Positions 9,028 to 16,981 are shown, counted from the first letter of the stretch. The stretch is 47,136 bases of DNA from Anaerolineales bacterium (GCA_030680795.1 JAUXUL010000018.1:1-47136); one strand, 5' to 3'. Program-made: numbers and translations. The notes: generated from the letters alone by a model not told the origin.

Positions 9028-9447
9028 ATGAATACCAAAATAATGATGATTGATGACGATCCCGATTTTGTTGCAGGGATAAAGTCCATCCTTGAGAAAG
9101 CCAACTACAGCGTGAACGTGGCTTATAACCCCAAGGATGGGTTCCAGGCCTTGCAGGTAGAACACTACGACCTGCTCCTGCTTGACATCATGATGGGCCG
9201 CGGAGCGGAGGGCATTGCTTTGGCGCGGAAGATCAGAAAGGATCCGAAACTCAAAGAGATGCCAGTATTGATCATTACCGGCTTGCGGGAGCAGATCGCT
9301 TTTCTCTTCCCCGGCCAGTCTGTTCATCCGCATTTCGTTGAAAACGATGAACTGCTTGAAAAACCGGTTGAGCCGAAACTTCTGCTGGAAAAGGTAAAAG
9401 CCCTGTTGCGCCTGGCGGAAGAGAGAAAGTCGAAAATCCAGGAATGA
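9028..9447 (+). CDS. Stand-alone receiver-domain response regulator
   Basis: 139 residues consisting almost only of a CheY-like receiver: acidic cluster 'IDDDPD' (about 8-13), phospho-acceptor D53 (LLLLDIMMG), 'LIITG', and the 'KPV' lysine near 112. A charged helix 'LLEKVKALLRLAEERKSK' ends it. No DNA-binding or enzymatic output domain is present, so it likely acts by protein contact or as a phosphorelay intermediate. ATG at 9028 follows AAGGAG. It ends 14 bases before hdrC, so it may be co-transcribed with the hydrogenase genes. Confidence 0.88.
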   Translation: MNTKIMMIDDDPDFVAGIKSILEKANYSVNVAYNPKDGFQALQVEHYDLLLLDIMMGRGAEGIALARKIRKDPKLKEMPVLIITGLREQIAFLFPGQSVHPHFVENDELLEKPVEPKLLLEKVKALLRLAEERKSKIQE

Positions 9448-9461
9448 AAGGAGGAGAATTC

Positions 9462-10025
9462 ATGAGTAATGAACTGTCTTTCAGCAATGAAATCGCGAAC
9501 GTGATGTATGCGACTCACGGTAACCCGATCAAGGACTGCCTGCAATGCGGCACTTGTTCGGGAACCTGCCCGGCGGTTGAGTTCATGGATCATACGCCTC
9601 GGGCAATTATTGGGCTGATCAACGCCGGCTACAGGGATGAGGTGTTAGCCAGCAATACTTTCTGGTCCTGCGCATCCTGCTACCATTGCACTGTGCGCTG
9701 CCCGGCTGGGATTGACATCGCAGATATGATGTATGCCCTGAAGCGCTATTCCATGTGGAAGGGTCAGCACCAGGAGGGTCTGATCGGTCCCGTATTCGCG
9801 CAGAGTTTCGTAAAGATGATCGTGGATTCCGGCAGGTCCTTTGAGCCCCTGCTTGCGCCCACCTATATCTTCAAACATGGACCCCGCGGTCTCGTTCAAG
9901 AGGCTCAAACTGCCACGGGCCTGATGCTGAAGGGGAGGCTGCCTCTGCTGCCCAAAAAGATCAAGGGGCTAAAGAAATTCCAAAACATGGTGCGCAGGAT
10001 AATCCCAATAGGAGAGCCGTCATGA
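9462..10025 (+). CDS. hdrC: Heterodisulfide reductase subunit C (two [4Fe-4S] clusters)
   Basis: 187 residues from the ATG at 9462, chosen over an in-frame ATG at 9444 because AAAGGAGGA lies at 9447-9454. Two complete [4Fe-4S] motifs are seen: C26-C29-C32-C36 (CLQCGTCSGTCP) and C70-C73-C76-C80. The rest is helical, as in HdrC. In the HdrABC complex it passes electrons from HdrA to the catalytic HdrB. The stop overlaps the start of hdrB by 4 bases (ATGA). Confidence 0.9.
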   Translation: MSNELSFSNEIANVMYATHGNPIKDCLQCGTCSGTCPAVEFMDHTPRAIIGLINAGYRDEVLASNTFWSCASCYHCTVRCPAGIDIADMMYALKRYSMWKGQHQEGLIGPVFAQSFVKMIVDSGRSFEPLLAPTYIFKHGPRGLVQEAQTATGLMLKGRLPLLPKKIKGLKKFQNMVRRIIPIGEPS

Positions 10026-10894
10026 AGCAATACGCATACTATCCCGGTTGCTCTCTTGAAAGCCTGGCAACGAGCTACAATCTTTCGACGCTCGAAGTCG
10101 CGCAAACATTGGGAGTAGATCTCAAAGAGATCAAGGATTGGAACTGCTGTGGCGCCACTGCTTATTTCCCTGTGGACGAACTGCTGGCGCATACACTGGT
10201 TGCTCGAAACCTGGCCCTGGCAGAAAAAGACGGACTCAGCGATTTTGTTGCGCCGTGCAGCGCCTGCTACAAGAATGCGTATTTCACGAATGCCTACCTG
10301 AAAAAAGATCCCGACCTGGCTGAACATATCAACTATGCCCTGGAAGCAGATAACCTGCATGTCAATGGAACGATGAAAGTACGCCATCTCATCGAGGTGT
10401 TCATTGAAGATGTGGGATTGGATGAAATTGAAAAAAAGATCACCCATCCTTTGAAAGGCTTGCGCGTCGCTCCCTATTATGGCTGCCAGCTTCTGCGGCC
10501 AAGGAAGGATCAAGAAAACGTTGAAAATCCCCAGTTCTTTGAAAGCTTGTTGTCCGCGTTGGGAGCGGAGCCGGTGGATTATCCGTCCAAGACCCGTTGT
10601 TGCGGCGGTTCCCTGATCATCACGAATCGAAAAGCCGCATTGGATATGGTTCACATCCTGCTCCAGGATGCCGTGAATCGCAAGGCTGACGTCATTGCGA
10701 CCACGTGCCCGATGTGCAATGTCAACCTCGAGGTTTATCAGGGTCAGGTCAACCGCGAGTTCGGCACGCAGTTCGCCATCCCCGTTATGTACTTCACACA
10801 ACTCATGGGTGTGGCTCTGGGGATCAAGCCTGAAAAACTTGGCATTGGCAAAGAACTGGTATCCGGGGAGCCCGTACTTGCCTTTGCTTACTAG
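10022..10894 (+). CDS. hdrB: Heterodisulfide reductase subunit B (CCG protein, catalytic)
   Basis: 290 residues, the standard HdrB length. Two complete CCG motifs are present: C10, C42-C43, C79-C82 (CSAC), and C155, C193-C194, C229-C232 (CPMC). In methanogens these bind two noncubane [4Fe-4S] clusters that cleave the CoM-S-S-CoB heterodisulfide. All ligands are kept here, unlike in the two HdrD-like proteins at 717 and 3697. The natural substrate in a non-methanogen is unknown. Coupled to hdrC by a 4-base overlap; hdrA follows after 52 bases. Confidence 0.92.
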   Translation: MKQYAYYPGCSLESLATSYNLSTLEVAQTLGVDLKEIKDWNCCGATAYFPVDELLAHTLVARNLALAEKDGLSDFVAPCSACYKNAYFTNAYLKKDPDLAEHINYALEADNLHVNGTMKVRHLIEVFIEDVGLDEIEKKITHPLKGLRVAPYYGCQLLRPRKDQENVENPQFFESLLSALGAEPVDYPSKTRCCGGSLIITNRKAALDMVHILLQDAVNRKADVIATTCPMCNVNLEVYQGQVNREFGTQFAIPVMYFTQLMGVALGIKPEKLGIGKELVSGEPVLAFAY

Positions 10895-10946
10895 GAGATC
10901 ATCATGCGCTATTCCTTGCAACGTGGATGGAAATAGGAGAAAAACT

Positions 10947-12950
10947 ATGAGCGAAAAAATCGGTGTATATGTCTGTCATTGCGGCACAAACATCGCCGGA
11001 ACGGTGGATGTGAAAGGTGTCGCTGAATGGGCTGCGGAACACTTGAAACATCGAGGTGTAGTTATTGGCCGCGACTATAAATTCATGTGTTCCAGCCTCG
11101 GGCAGGAACTCGTCGAGAACGATATCAAAGAATTGGGGCTGACGCGAGTAATCGTCGCCGCTTGTTCACCCCATTTGCACGAAAAAACCTTCCGCACGGC
11201 TTGTGAACGTGCCGGCCTGAATCCTTATCTGTGTGAAATGGTCTCGATCCGGGAGCAGGTCTCCTGGGTTCACACGGACAAAGTCGCTGCCACTGAAAAG
11301 TCGAAGGCAGCCATCTCGGGCGGCGTTGAGCGCGTCATTCATAATGAACCGCTTGAACCGATACAAGTTCCAATCCATGCGGATACGCTGGTTGTGGGCG
11401 GCGGCATCGCGGGAATCCAAGCCGCGCTTGAAATTGCGGATGCGGGTTATCACGTTTGCCTTGTCGAACGCGAACCATCCATCGGCGGGCACATGGCTCA
11501 GTTTGACAAAACCTTCCCCACTCTGGATTGTGCCGCGTGCATCCTGACCCCGAAGATGGTTGAAGTAGGCGCGCATCCAAATATCACCCTGCTCACCTGG
11601 AGCGAAGTTGAAAAAGTGGATGGCTTCGTCGGCAATTTCAAAGCGACCATTCGCAAGAAAGCCAGCTATGTTAACACGGATTCTTGCACTGGCTGCGGCA
11701 TCTGCTGGGAAAAATGCCCGAAGAAAGTAGTTGATGATGTTTTTGAAGCGGGTATGGGTATTCGTAAAGCCATCTACAGACCGTTCGCGCAAGCTGTGCC
11801 AAAATATCCGGTGATGGATGTTGAAAACTGCACCTATTTCAAAAATAGCAAATGTAAGGCCTGCCAGCTCTTCTGCCCCACCGAGCCCAACTCGATCAAC
11901 TTTGAGCAAAAGGATGAGATCCTGGAAGTTCAAGCGGGCAATATCATTCTGGCTACCGGATATGATTTGTTCGACGCGACGCGGATTCCGCAGTACGGAT
12001 ATGGCAAGCTCCCGAATGTTTTCACCAGCCTCGAGTTTGAACGCATGTGCAACGCGGCTGGTCCCACCGAAGGCAAGATCGTGCTGCGCGACATGAAGAC
12101 CGCGCCGAAATCGGTGGTCGTCGTTCATTGTGTGGGCAGCCGCGATGAGAACTACAACAAATACTGCTCCAGCATTTGCTGTATGCAGAGCCTAAAATTT
12201 GCCCACCTGGTGATGGAGCGCACCGGCGCGGAGGTTTACAACTGCTACATTGATATTCGCACCCCTTCCAAAGACTATGAGGAATTCTACAAGCGCGTGC
12301 TTGAAGAAGGCGGACATTTCATCCGCGGCAAAGTGGCGGAGATCACCGACGCGGCGCGCATTCCCGAAGAGGAAGGCAAACTGATTGTCCAGGTTGAAGA
12401 TACGCTAATCGGCAAACAACGCCGCATCCCGGTGGATATGGTCATCCTTTCCGCAGGCTTGGAGCCGCGCCATGATGCCAAGGAAGTCGGCAAATTGTTC
12501 GGCATTGCCTGCGGCGCCAGCGGTTGGTACACCGAGAGACATCCGAAACTGGATCCTGTCGCAACAATGACGGACGGCGTCTATATCGCTGGGTGTGTGC
12601 AAGGGCCCAAAGACATCCCCGCCAGTGTGGTGCAAGGCGCCGCGGCAGCAGCTCGCGTGCTGGGCAAGATTCAGCAGGGCGTGATCTCGCTTGAACCTAT
12701 TAGGGCGAGCATCAATAAAGACCAATGTTCTGGCTGCCGCATTTGCAATGGACTGTGTCCGTTCAACGCGATTGCATACATTGAAGATGACAATGTTTCC
12801 GATATCAACCCCGCGCTGTGTCAGGGCTGCGGAACCTGCGTGGCGGCTTGTCCTGCGGGTGCCATCAGCGGCACAGGCTTCAGCAATGAGCAGATCATCG
12901 CGCAGATTGACGGTCTTCTCTTGCGTAACCTGGAACCGGCTGGCGTGTGA
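10947..12950 (+). CDS. hdrA: Heterodisulfide reductase subunit A (flavin electron-bifurcating subunit)
   Basis: 667 residues from the ATG at 10947, which follows TAGGAGA; longer in-frame extensions reach into hdrB and are unlikely. The N-terminal domain has 'VCHCGTNIAG'. A thioredoxin-reductase-like FAD domain starts with GGGIAGIQAAL near 150. It is interrupted by a [4Fe-4S] motif C247-C250-C253-C257, and 'CAACILTPKM' precedes it. The C-terminus is a 2[4Fe-4S] ferredoxin (C594-C597-C600-C604, C625-C628-C631-C635). HdrA's FAD splits electron pairs from MvhD between ferredoxin and HdrB. It is followed 14 bases later by mvhD, which supports a full Mvh-Hdr complex. Confidence 0.93.
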   Translation: MSEKIGVYVCHCGTNIAGTVDVKGVAEWAAEHLKHRGVVIGRDYKFMCSSLGQELVENDIKELGLTRVIVAACSPHLHEKTFRTACERAGLNPYLCEMVSIREQVSWVHTDKVAATEKSKAAISGGVERVIHNEPLEPIQVPIHADTLVVGGGIAGIQAALEIADAGYHVCLVEREPSIGGHMAQFDKTFPTLDCAACILTPKMVEVGAHPNITLLTWSEVEKVDGFVGNFKATIRKKASYVNTDSCTGCGICWEKCPKKVVDDVFEAGMGIRKAIYRPFAQAVPKYPVMDVENCTYFKNSKCKACQLFCPTEPNSINFEQKDEILEVQAGNIILATGYDLFDATRIPQYGYGKLPNVFTSLEFERMCNAAGPTEGKIVLRDMKTAPKSVVVVHCVGSRDENYNKYCSSICCMQSLKFAHLVMERTGAEVYNCYIDIRTPSKDYEEFYKRVLEEGGHFIRGKVAEITDAARIPEEEGKLIVQVEDTLIGKQRRIPVDMVILSAGLEPRHDAKEVGKLFGIACGASGWYTERHPKLDPVATMTDGVYIAGCVQGPKDIPASVVQGAAAAARVLGKIQQGVISLEPIRASINKDQCSGCRICNGLCPFNAIAYIEDDNVSDINPALCQGCGTCVAACPAGAISGTGFSNEQIIAQIDGLLLRNLEPAGV

Positions 12951-12964
12951 AAGGAGCGACTATT

Positions 12965-13459
12965 ATGAGCGAACAATTTGAACCAACAATCATCGGCTTT
13001 ACCTGTAACTGGTGCAGTTATCGCGCCGCGGATTTGGCTGGCACGTCACGCATGAAGTATGCGCCGAACGTGCGGCTCATCCGCATGATGTGCTCGGGCC
13101 GCCTCGACCCGACCTTTGTGTTGCGTGCGCTTTCAAGCGGCGCAGACGGCGTGATGATCACGGGCTGCCATCCTGGTGAATGTCATTACATTGAACAGAA
13201 CTATAAAGCCCTGCGCCGTTTCCTCTTACTCCGAAGAGTGCTCGCAGGTTTGGGCATTGAACCCGAACGCGTGAAACTGGTTTGGGCAAGCGCGGCGGAA
13301 GGCGCAAGGTTTGCCAGCGAAACGACTGCGTTCGTGGAAGAGATTCGCAAGTTGGGTCCGCTTAACTGGGGCAAAACAGACGATAGACAACAGACCATGG
13401 ACGATGTTGAATCGTCTGTAGTCAATCGTCCATCGTCTGAAATGGAGGTGCCGGCATGA
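12965..13459 (+). CDS. mvhD: F420-non-reducing hydrogenase iron-sulfur subunit D (links hydrogenase to HdrA)
   Basis: 164 residues from the ATG at 12965 behind AAGGAG (12951-12956). Cysteines C14-C17 (CNWC), C43, C68 and C73 (GCHPGECH) match the MvhD [2Fe-2S] pattern. It carries electrons from the MvhAG hydrogenase to HdrA. The usual fold ends near residue 137 ('EEIRKLGPLNW'). The last 27 or so residues (DDRQQTMDDVESSVV onward) are encoded by a long imperfect inverted repeat at 13377-13439 and look like an added tail. The stop overlaps the mvhG start by 4 bases. Confidence 0.9.
   Translation: MSEQFEPTIIGFTCNWCSYRAADLAGTSRMKYAPNVRLIRMMCSGRLDPTFVLRALSSGADGVMITGCHPGECHYIEQNYKALRRFLLLRRVLAGLGIEPERVKLVWASAAEGARFASETTAFVEEIRKLGPLNWGKTDDRQQTMDDVESSVVNRPSSEMEVPA
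13377..13439. repeat. Imperfect inverted repeat (CAGACGAT...ATCGTCTG) inside the mvhD 3' end
   Basis: CAGACGAT at 13377-13384 pairs with ATCGTCTG at 13432-13439, and the 29-base arms between are about two-thirds complementary. The unit is rich in GACGAT/ATCGTC words and is translated in frame as the MvhD tail, with the true stop beyond it. Confidence 0.7.
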
Positions 13460-14448
13460 CTGCTAACGCAAAGCCTAAATTCGCAATGTACTGGGCGGCC
13501 TCCTGTGGCGGCTGTGAAATTGCTGTATTGAACACTCATGAAAAGATTCTAGATGTGGATGCCAACTTTGATGTTGTATTCTGGCCTGTGGCCATGGATG
13601 CCAAGTATAAAGATGTGGAAGCCATGGAAAATGGCTCGATCCTGCTCACGCTCTTCAATGGCGGAATCCGCAATGACGAGAACGAGCACATCGCCAAACT
13701 CCTGCGGCAGAAATCAAAGATACTCGTCTCGTTTGGTTCGTGTGCGTGTGAGGGATGCATCCCTGGCTTGGCAAATCTCAGCCCAGTGGGTGATATTGTC
13801 CACACGGCGTTCAATACCATCACAACCGATAATCCAAATGAGATCTATCCGCAGACAACTTTTGATGCGCCCGAAGGTGAATTGCATATCCCAAAACTCT
13901 TCCCGGTTTTACGCCCACTAGATCAGGTTGTGGATGTGGATTACTACATGCCAGGCTGCCCGCCTGAGAGTCATCAGATCGCGGCGGTGATCGATCTGGT
14001 TATCAAAGTTGTCAAAGGTGAAGCGGAACTGCCGCCAAAAGGCGCCACCATCGGCGTTGGGGATTCAACCGTATGTGATGAATGTCCGCTCGCGCGCAAC
14101 GTGAAAATGATCAAAGAATTCAAGCGCATTCAGGATATCGCCCCTGTTGACCCAACCCTTTGTATTCTCGAACAAGGTATTCCGTGCAACGGTCCCGCCA
14201 CGCGCAGTGGCTGTAACGCGCGTTGTCCACAGGCGGGCGCGCAGTGCATTGGCTGTTACGGTCCTGCTGAAGGCGTGATGGATTACGGCGCGCGCTTGAT
14301 CACAGCATTTGCATCGGTGATCGACGCGACCACGCCAGAAGAGATCGATCATATTCTGGATGGCATTCCCGACCCAACCGGGCAGGTGTATCGCTTCAAC
14401 CTGGCGGGCTCCCTGCTCAAAGCAAACAGGGAAGCTTGGAAGGTGTGA
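13456..14448 (+). CDS. mvhG: F420-non-reducing [NiFe] hydrogenase small subunit
   Basis: 330 residues. The proximal-cluster region is seen at the N-terminus ('YWAASCGGCEIAV'), with 'GSCACEGCIPG' near 95 and 'GCPPESHQI' near 170. A cysteine-rich C-terminal part ('CNARCPQAGAQCIGCYGPAEGVMDYGAR') binds the medial and distal clusters. It conveys electrons from the [NiFe] site in MvhA to MvhD. The start (ATG 13456) overlaps the mvhD stop and follows TGGAGG. There is no Tat signal, as expected for a cytoplasmic group 3c enzyme. Confidence 0.92.
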   Translation: MTANAKPKFAMYWAASCGGCEIAVLNTHEKILDVDANFDVVFWPVAMDAKYKDVEAMENGSILLTLFNGGIRNDENEHIAKLLRQKSKILVSFGSCACEGCIPGLANLSPVGDIVHTAFNTITTDNPNEIYPQTTFDAPEGELHIPKLFPVLRPLDQVVDVDYYMPGCPPESHQIAAVIDLVIKVVKGEAELPPKGATIGVGDSTVCDECPLARNVKMIKEFKRIQDIAPVDPTLCILEQGIPCNGPATRSGCNARCPQAGAQCIGCYGPAEGVMDYGARLITAFASVIDATTPEEIDHILDGIPDPTGQVYRFNLAGSLLKANREAWKV

Positions 14449-14458
14449 AAGGATAGAT

Positions 14459-14571
14459 AAAAGGATGAAGGATGAAGAAAACATCGTCCTACAGGTTTCA
14501 TTACTGGCAGAATTCCAAAATCTTTTTTCCTGATTTTCATCCTTCATCCTTCACAATTCATCCTTTCCTAA
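14459..14571. repeat. GATGAAGG / CCTTCATC inverted repeat between mvhG and the 83-residue gene
   Basis: AAAGGATGAAGGATGAAG near 14459-14475 is mirrored by tandem CATCCTTCATCCTT and ATTCATCCTTT at about 14539-14569. The stretch separates mvhG from the next small gene. Shorter versions are seen at 14843-14886 and 17601-17618. Confidence 0.65.
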
Positions 14572-14582
14572 TGGAGGCTGAT

Positions 14583-14834
14583 ATGACTACGAAACAGAGT
14601 GAACAAACCGAACCCGTTGAGGACCGCAACGCGCTTTTGGAAAGAGCCCTCATCAAAGAGTATCTTTTTGAGAAAGGCTATTCATTGGAAGATATTAATA
14701 AAATGCCGGCCGAAGTTGTGGAAAAATTGATGAAGGAAGCCTCGCAGTATGCTTCATTGAAAATGGAAGAGGTGGAAGCACGGGCTCACTTTATCAAGGA
14801 GTTGCACGACGATGCCTCGTCGCTGGAAAAGTAA
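14583..14834 (+). CDS. Unknown 83-residue helical protein between mvhG and mvhA
   Basis: The start is ATG 14583 with GGAGG at 14573-14577; an upstream in-frame start at 14472 would translate repeat DNA and is rejected. The product is acidic, has no cysteine or membrane segment, and looks fully helical ('ALLERALIKEYLFEKGYSLE', then 'MPAEVVEKLMKEASQYASLK' and a final charged helix). I recognise no family. Its place inside the mvhG-mvhA operon suggests a role in the hydrogenase: assembly factor, large-subunit chaperone or small extra subunit. That role is inference. Confidence 0.75.
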   Translation: MTTKQSEQTEPVEDRNALLERALIKEYLFEKGYSLEDINKMPAEVVEKLMKEASQYASLKMEEVEARAHFIKELHDDASSLEK

Positions 14835-14842
14835 ATATCAAA

Positions 14843-14886
14843 GAAAGATGAAGGCAAGCAAGTGTTCATTCATACTTCATCCTTTC
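14843..14886. repeat. GAAAGATGAAGG / CTTCATCCTTTC hairpin before mvhA
   Basis: GAAAGATGAAGG at 14843-14854 and CTTCATCCTTTC at 14875-14886 form an imperfect hairpin, related to the element at 14459. The mvhA ribosome site AAAGGAG follows directly. Confidence 0.5.
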
Positions 14887-14899
14887 CAAAGGAGTTCCT

Positions 14900-16366
14900 A
14901 TGACACAACGAATATCAATTGATCCCATCACCCGCCTGGAAGGCCACGGCAAGATTGAAATATTCCTCGATGAAAAAGGAAATGTTGCCAACTCATATTT
15001 TCAGATTCCCGAACTACGCGGCTTTGAACGATTCTGCGTAGGCCGCCCAATTGAGGAAATGCCGCTGATCACGAATCGCATCTGCGGGGTATGTCCCGAA
15101 GCGCATCACATGGCGGCGGCAAAAGCGGCAGATGCGGCATATCACGTTGATCCGCCGCGCACAGCAAAAATGTTGCGCGAGTTGCTATACAGCGCGTTCT
15201 ATTGTACCGATCACACGACACACTTCTACGCATTGGGCGGTCCTGATTTCATCATGGGTCCCGACGCGCCTGTCGCAGAGAGAAATATCCTGGGCGTGAT
15301 CCATAAAGTGGGATTGGAGATCGGCGGCAAGGTCATCCAAATGCGCAAGTATGGCCATACAGTGGTCGAGATGATCGGCGGGCGTAAAGTGCACCCATGC
15401 ACTTCGATTCCCGGCGGCATCACCAAGGGTATTACCGAGGAACAGCGCAAGGAGATCGAAGAGATGGGGCGTTGGGCAATTGACTTCGCGCAGTTTAGTC
15501 TCAAGATCTTCAATGACATCGTGCTTGGCAACAAGCAATACGTTGATTTGATCCTCGGCGATGTTTACACACATCACACCTATTACATGGGCACGGTGGA
15601 CGAGAACAACAAGGTTAATTTCTATGACGGCAAAGTCCGCGTGGTTGACCCCAATGGTAAAGAGTTCGTCAAATATGCGCCGAAGGATTACGCCGAGCAT
15701 ATCGCTGAACATGTCGAGCCGTGGACTTATCTCAAATTCCCCTATCTCAAAAATATTGGCTGGAAAGGTTTTGTGGATGGCAGCGACTCAGGTGTTTATA
15801 TGGCAACGCCATTGTCACGCCTGAACGCATCCGACGGCATGGCAACACCGCTCGCGCAGGAAGAATACGACAGGTTCTACAAAACCCTCGGAGGTAAACC
15901 TGTGCATCAACGTCTCGCCACGCATTGGGCACGGCTGATCGAGTTGTTGTACGCAGCGGAACGTTGGGTGGAACTGGTGACTGATTCTGAGATCACATCA
16001 CCAAACATTCACACCAAGCCGACCCAGACTCCGACGGAGGGTGTGGGCATCGTCGAGGCGCCGCGCGGCACGCTCACGCATCATTACTGGACCGATGAAC
16101 GGGGCATCGTTACCAAAGTGAATCTCATCGTTGGCACCACCAATAACTATGCACCCATCCAAATGTCCACGCATAAAGCCGCGGCGAGTCTTATTAAAGA
16201 CGGCAATGTGAATGAAGGTCTGCTCAACATGGTGGAGATGGCCTTCCGCGCTTATGATCCGTGTTTTGGGTGCGCAACCCACTCACTGCCGGGCCAAATG
16301 CCATTGCAGATCACCATCCATGCTGTGGATGGGAATCCTGTAAAAGTGTTGAAACAATTTTGCTAA
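14900..16366 (+). CDS. mvhA: F420-non-reducing [NiFe] hydrogenase large subunit (group 3c-like)
   Basis: 488 residues. The nickel-binding L1 motif is RICGVCPEAHH (C62, C65) and L2 is DPCFGCATH (C455, C458, H461). The N-terminus 'ISIDPITRLEGHGKIEIFLD' is typical of the group. It holds the NiFe(CN)2CO site that splits H2. 27 residues follow H461; such C-terminal extensions are removed after nickel insertion by an endopeptidase, encoded next. AAAGGAG lies before ATG 14900. No selenocysteine is used. Confidence 0.94.
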   Translation: MTQRISIDPITRLEGHGKIEIFLDEKGNVANSYFQIPELRGFERFCVGRPIEEMPLITNRICGVCPEAHHMAAAKAADAAYHVDPPRTAKMLRELLYSAFYCTDHTTHFYALGGPDFIMGPDAPVAERNILGVIHKVGLEIGGKVIQMRKYGHTVVEMIGGRKVHPCTSIPGGITKGITEEQRKEIEEMGRWAIDFAQFSLKIFNDIVLGNKQYVDLILGDVYTHHTYYMGTVDENNKVNFYDGKVRVVDPNGKEFVKYAPKDYAEHIAEHVEPWTYLKFPYLKNIGWKGFVDGSDSGVYMATPLSRLNASDGMATPLAQEEYDRFYKTLGGKPVHQRLATHWARLIELLYAAERWVELVTDSEITSPNIHTKPTQTPTEGVGIVEAPRGTLTHHYWTDERGIVTKVNLIVGTTNNYAPIQMSTHKAAASLIKDGNVNEGLLNMVEMAFRAYDPCFGCATHSLPGQMPLQITIHAVDGNPVKVLKQFC

Positions 16367-16400
16367 ACAGGAACAGGCTGAGGCTTGATAAGAAGCGGTG

Positions 16401-16417
16401 TCCTGAGCGTGTCGAAG
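16401..16417. repeat. CCTGAGC-TGTCGAAGG core repeat, copy upstream of the protease gene
   Basis: CCTGAGCGTGTCGAAGG lies at 16402-16418 (read from the local blocks) in the gap between mvhA and the maturation protease. A near-identical core, CCTGAGCCTGTCGAAGG, lies inside hypF at about 19496-19512. Confidence 0.65.
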
Positions 16418-16432
16418 GGCGAGGCTGTCGTC

Positions 16433-16972
16433 ATGAAAACATTGGTAATCGGACTTGGCAACCCCATTCTTGGCGATGACGGAGTCGGGTGGAGAGTCGC
16501 GGAGGAAGTGAAACGACAACTCCCATCTCCCTTTCAGGGAGATGGGCAGGGGACTGGGGTTGATGTGGATTGCCTCTCGCTGGGTGGCATCAGCTTGATG
16601 GAACATCTCATTGGCTATGACCACGCCATTCTGGTTGATGCGTTTGCATTGGATGAGCCGCTCGGCTCCATATTGATTTTGAAGTTAAGCGACCTGCCAA
16701 ATTATTCCGCTTTTCATACGACCAGCACGCATGATACCTCCTTGAATAATGCGATTGAGTTGGGCAGATGCATGGGTGCGCACCTGCCCGATGAGGTGGA
16801 GATCGTGGGAATTGCGACAAGACGAATTTATGATTTCAGTGAAGAACTTTCAGCGCCTGTTGCAGATGCGGTTCCATTTGCAGCAAGAGTTGTACTTGAT
16901 CTGTTGAAACAGGAAATTAGAAAGTCGAGAAGAAAATCATTCGCTGGAGTGCCTTTAGCCATATTGGGGTAG
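16433..16972 (+). CDS. Hydrogenase maturation endopeptidase (HyaD/HycI family)
   Basis: 179 residues from ATG 16433. An in-frame start at 16385 would add repeat-encoded residues, so it is less likely. 'LVIGLGNPILGDDGVGWRV' is the family signature with the first nickel-sensing acidic residue (D in GDDGVG). 'HAILVDAFAL' holds the second Asp and 'TSTHDTSL' the His. It cleaves the MvhA C-terminal extension. A perfect hairpin (CCCATCTCCC/GGGAGATGGG, 16522-16546) lies in frame near residues 30-38 and encodes the extra 'SPFQGDGQGTG'. The C-terminus after 'LLKQ' diverges. Confidence 0.85.
   Translation: MKTLVIGLGNPILGDDGVGWRVAEEVKRQLPSPFQGDGQGTGVDVDCLSLGGISLMEHLIGYDHAILVDAFALDEPLGSILILKLSDLPNYSAFHTTSTHDTSLNNAIELGRCMGAHLPDEVEIVGIATRRIYDFSEELSAPVADAVPFAARVVLDLLKQEIRKSRRKSFAGVPLAILG
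16522..16546. repeat. Perfect hairpin inside the protease coding sequence
   Basis: CCCATCTCCC at 16522-16531 pairs exactly with GGGAGATGGG at 16537-16546 around a 5-base loop. It is translated in frame as PSPFQGDG. This peptide is not part of the conserved protease core and looks like a repeat insertion in a surface loop. Confidence 0.75.
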
Positions 16973-16981
16973 CTGTATTGA

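Noticed and set aside
10904-10936. A 10-codon frame between hdrB and hdrA with an AGGAG upstream
   Set aside because: Too short to call; the AGGAG may be chance, and hdrA has its own ribosome site.
9905-12128. Long antisense frames opposite hdrB and hdrA (338 and 320 codons)
   Set aside because: They are shadows of GC-biased codon use in genes with clear motifs; no family resemblance.
14472-14582. N-terminal extension of the 83-residue gene
   Set aside because: It would translate CATCCTTCATCCTT repeat DNA and bypass the strong GGAGG before ATG 14583.
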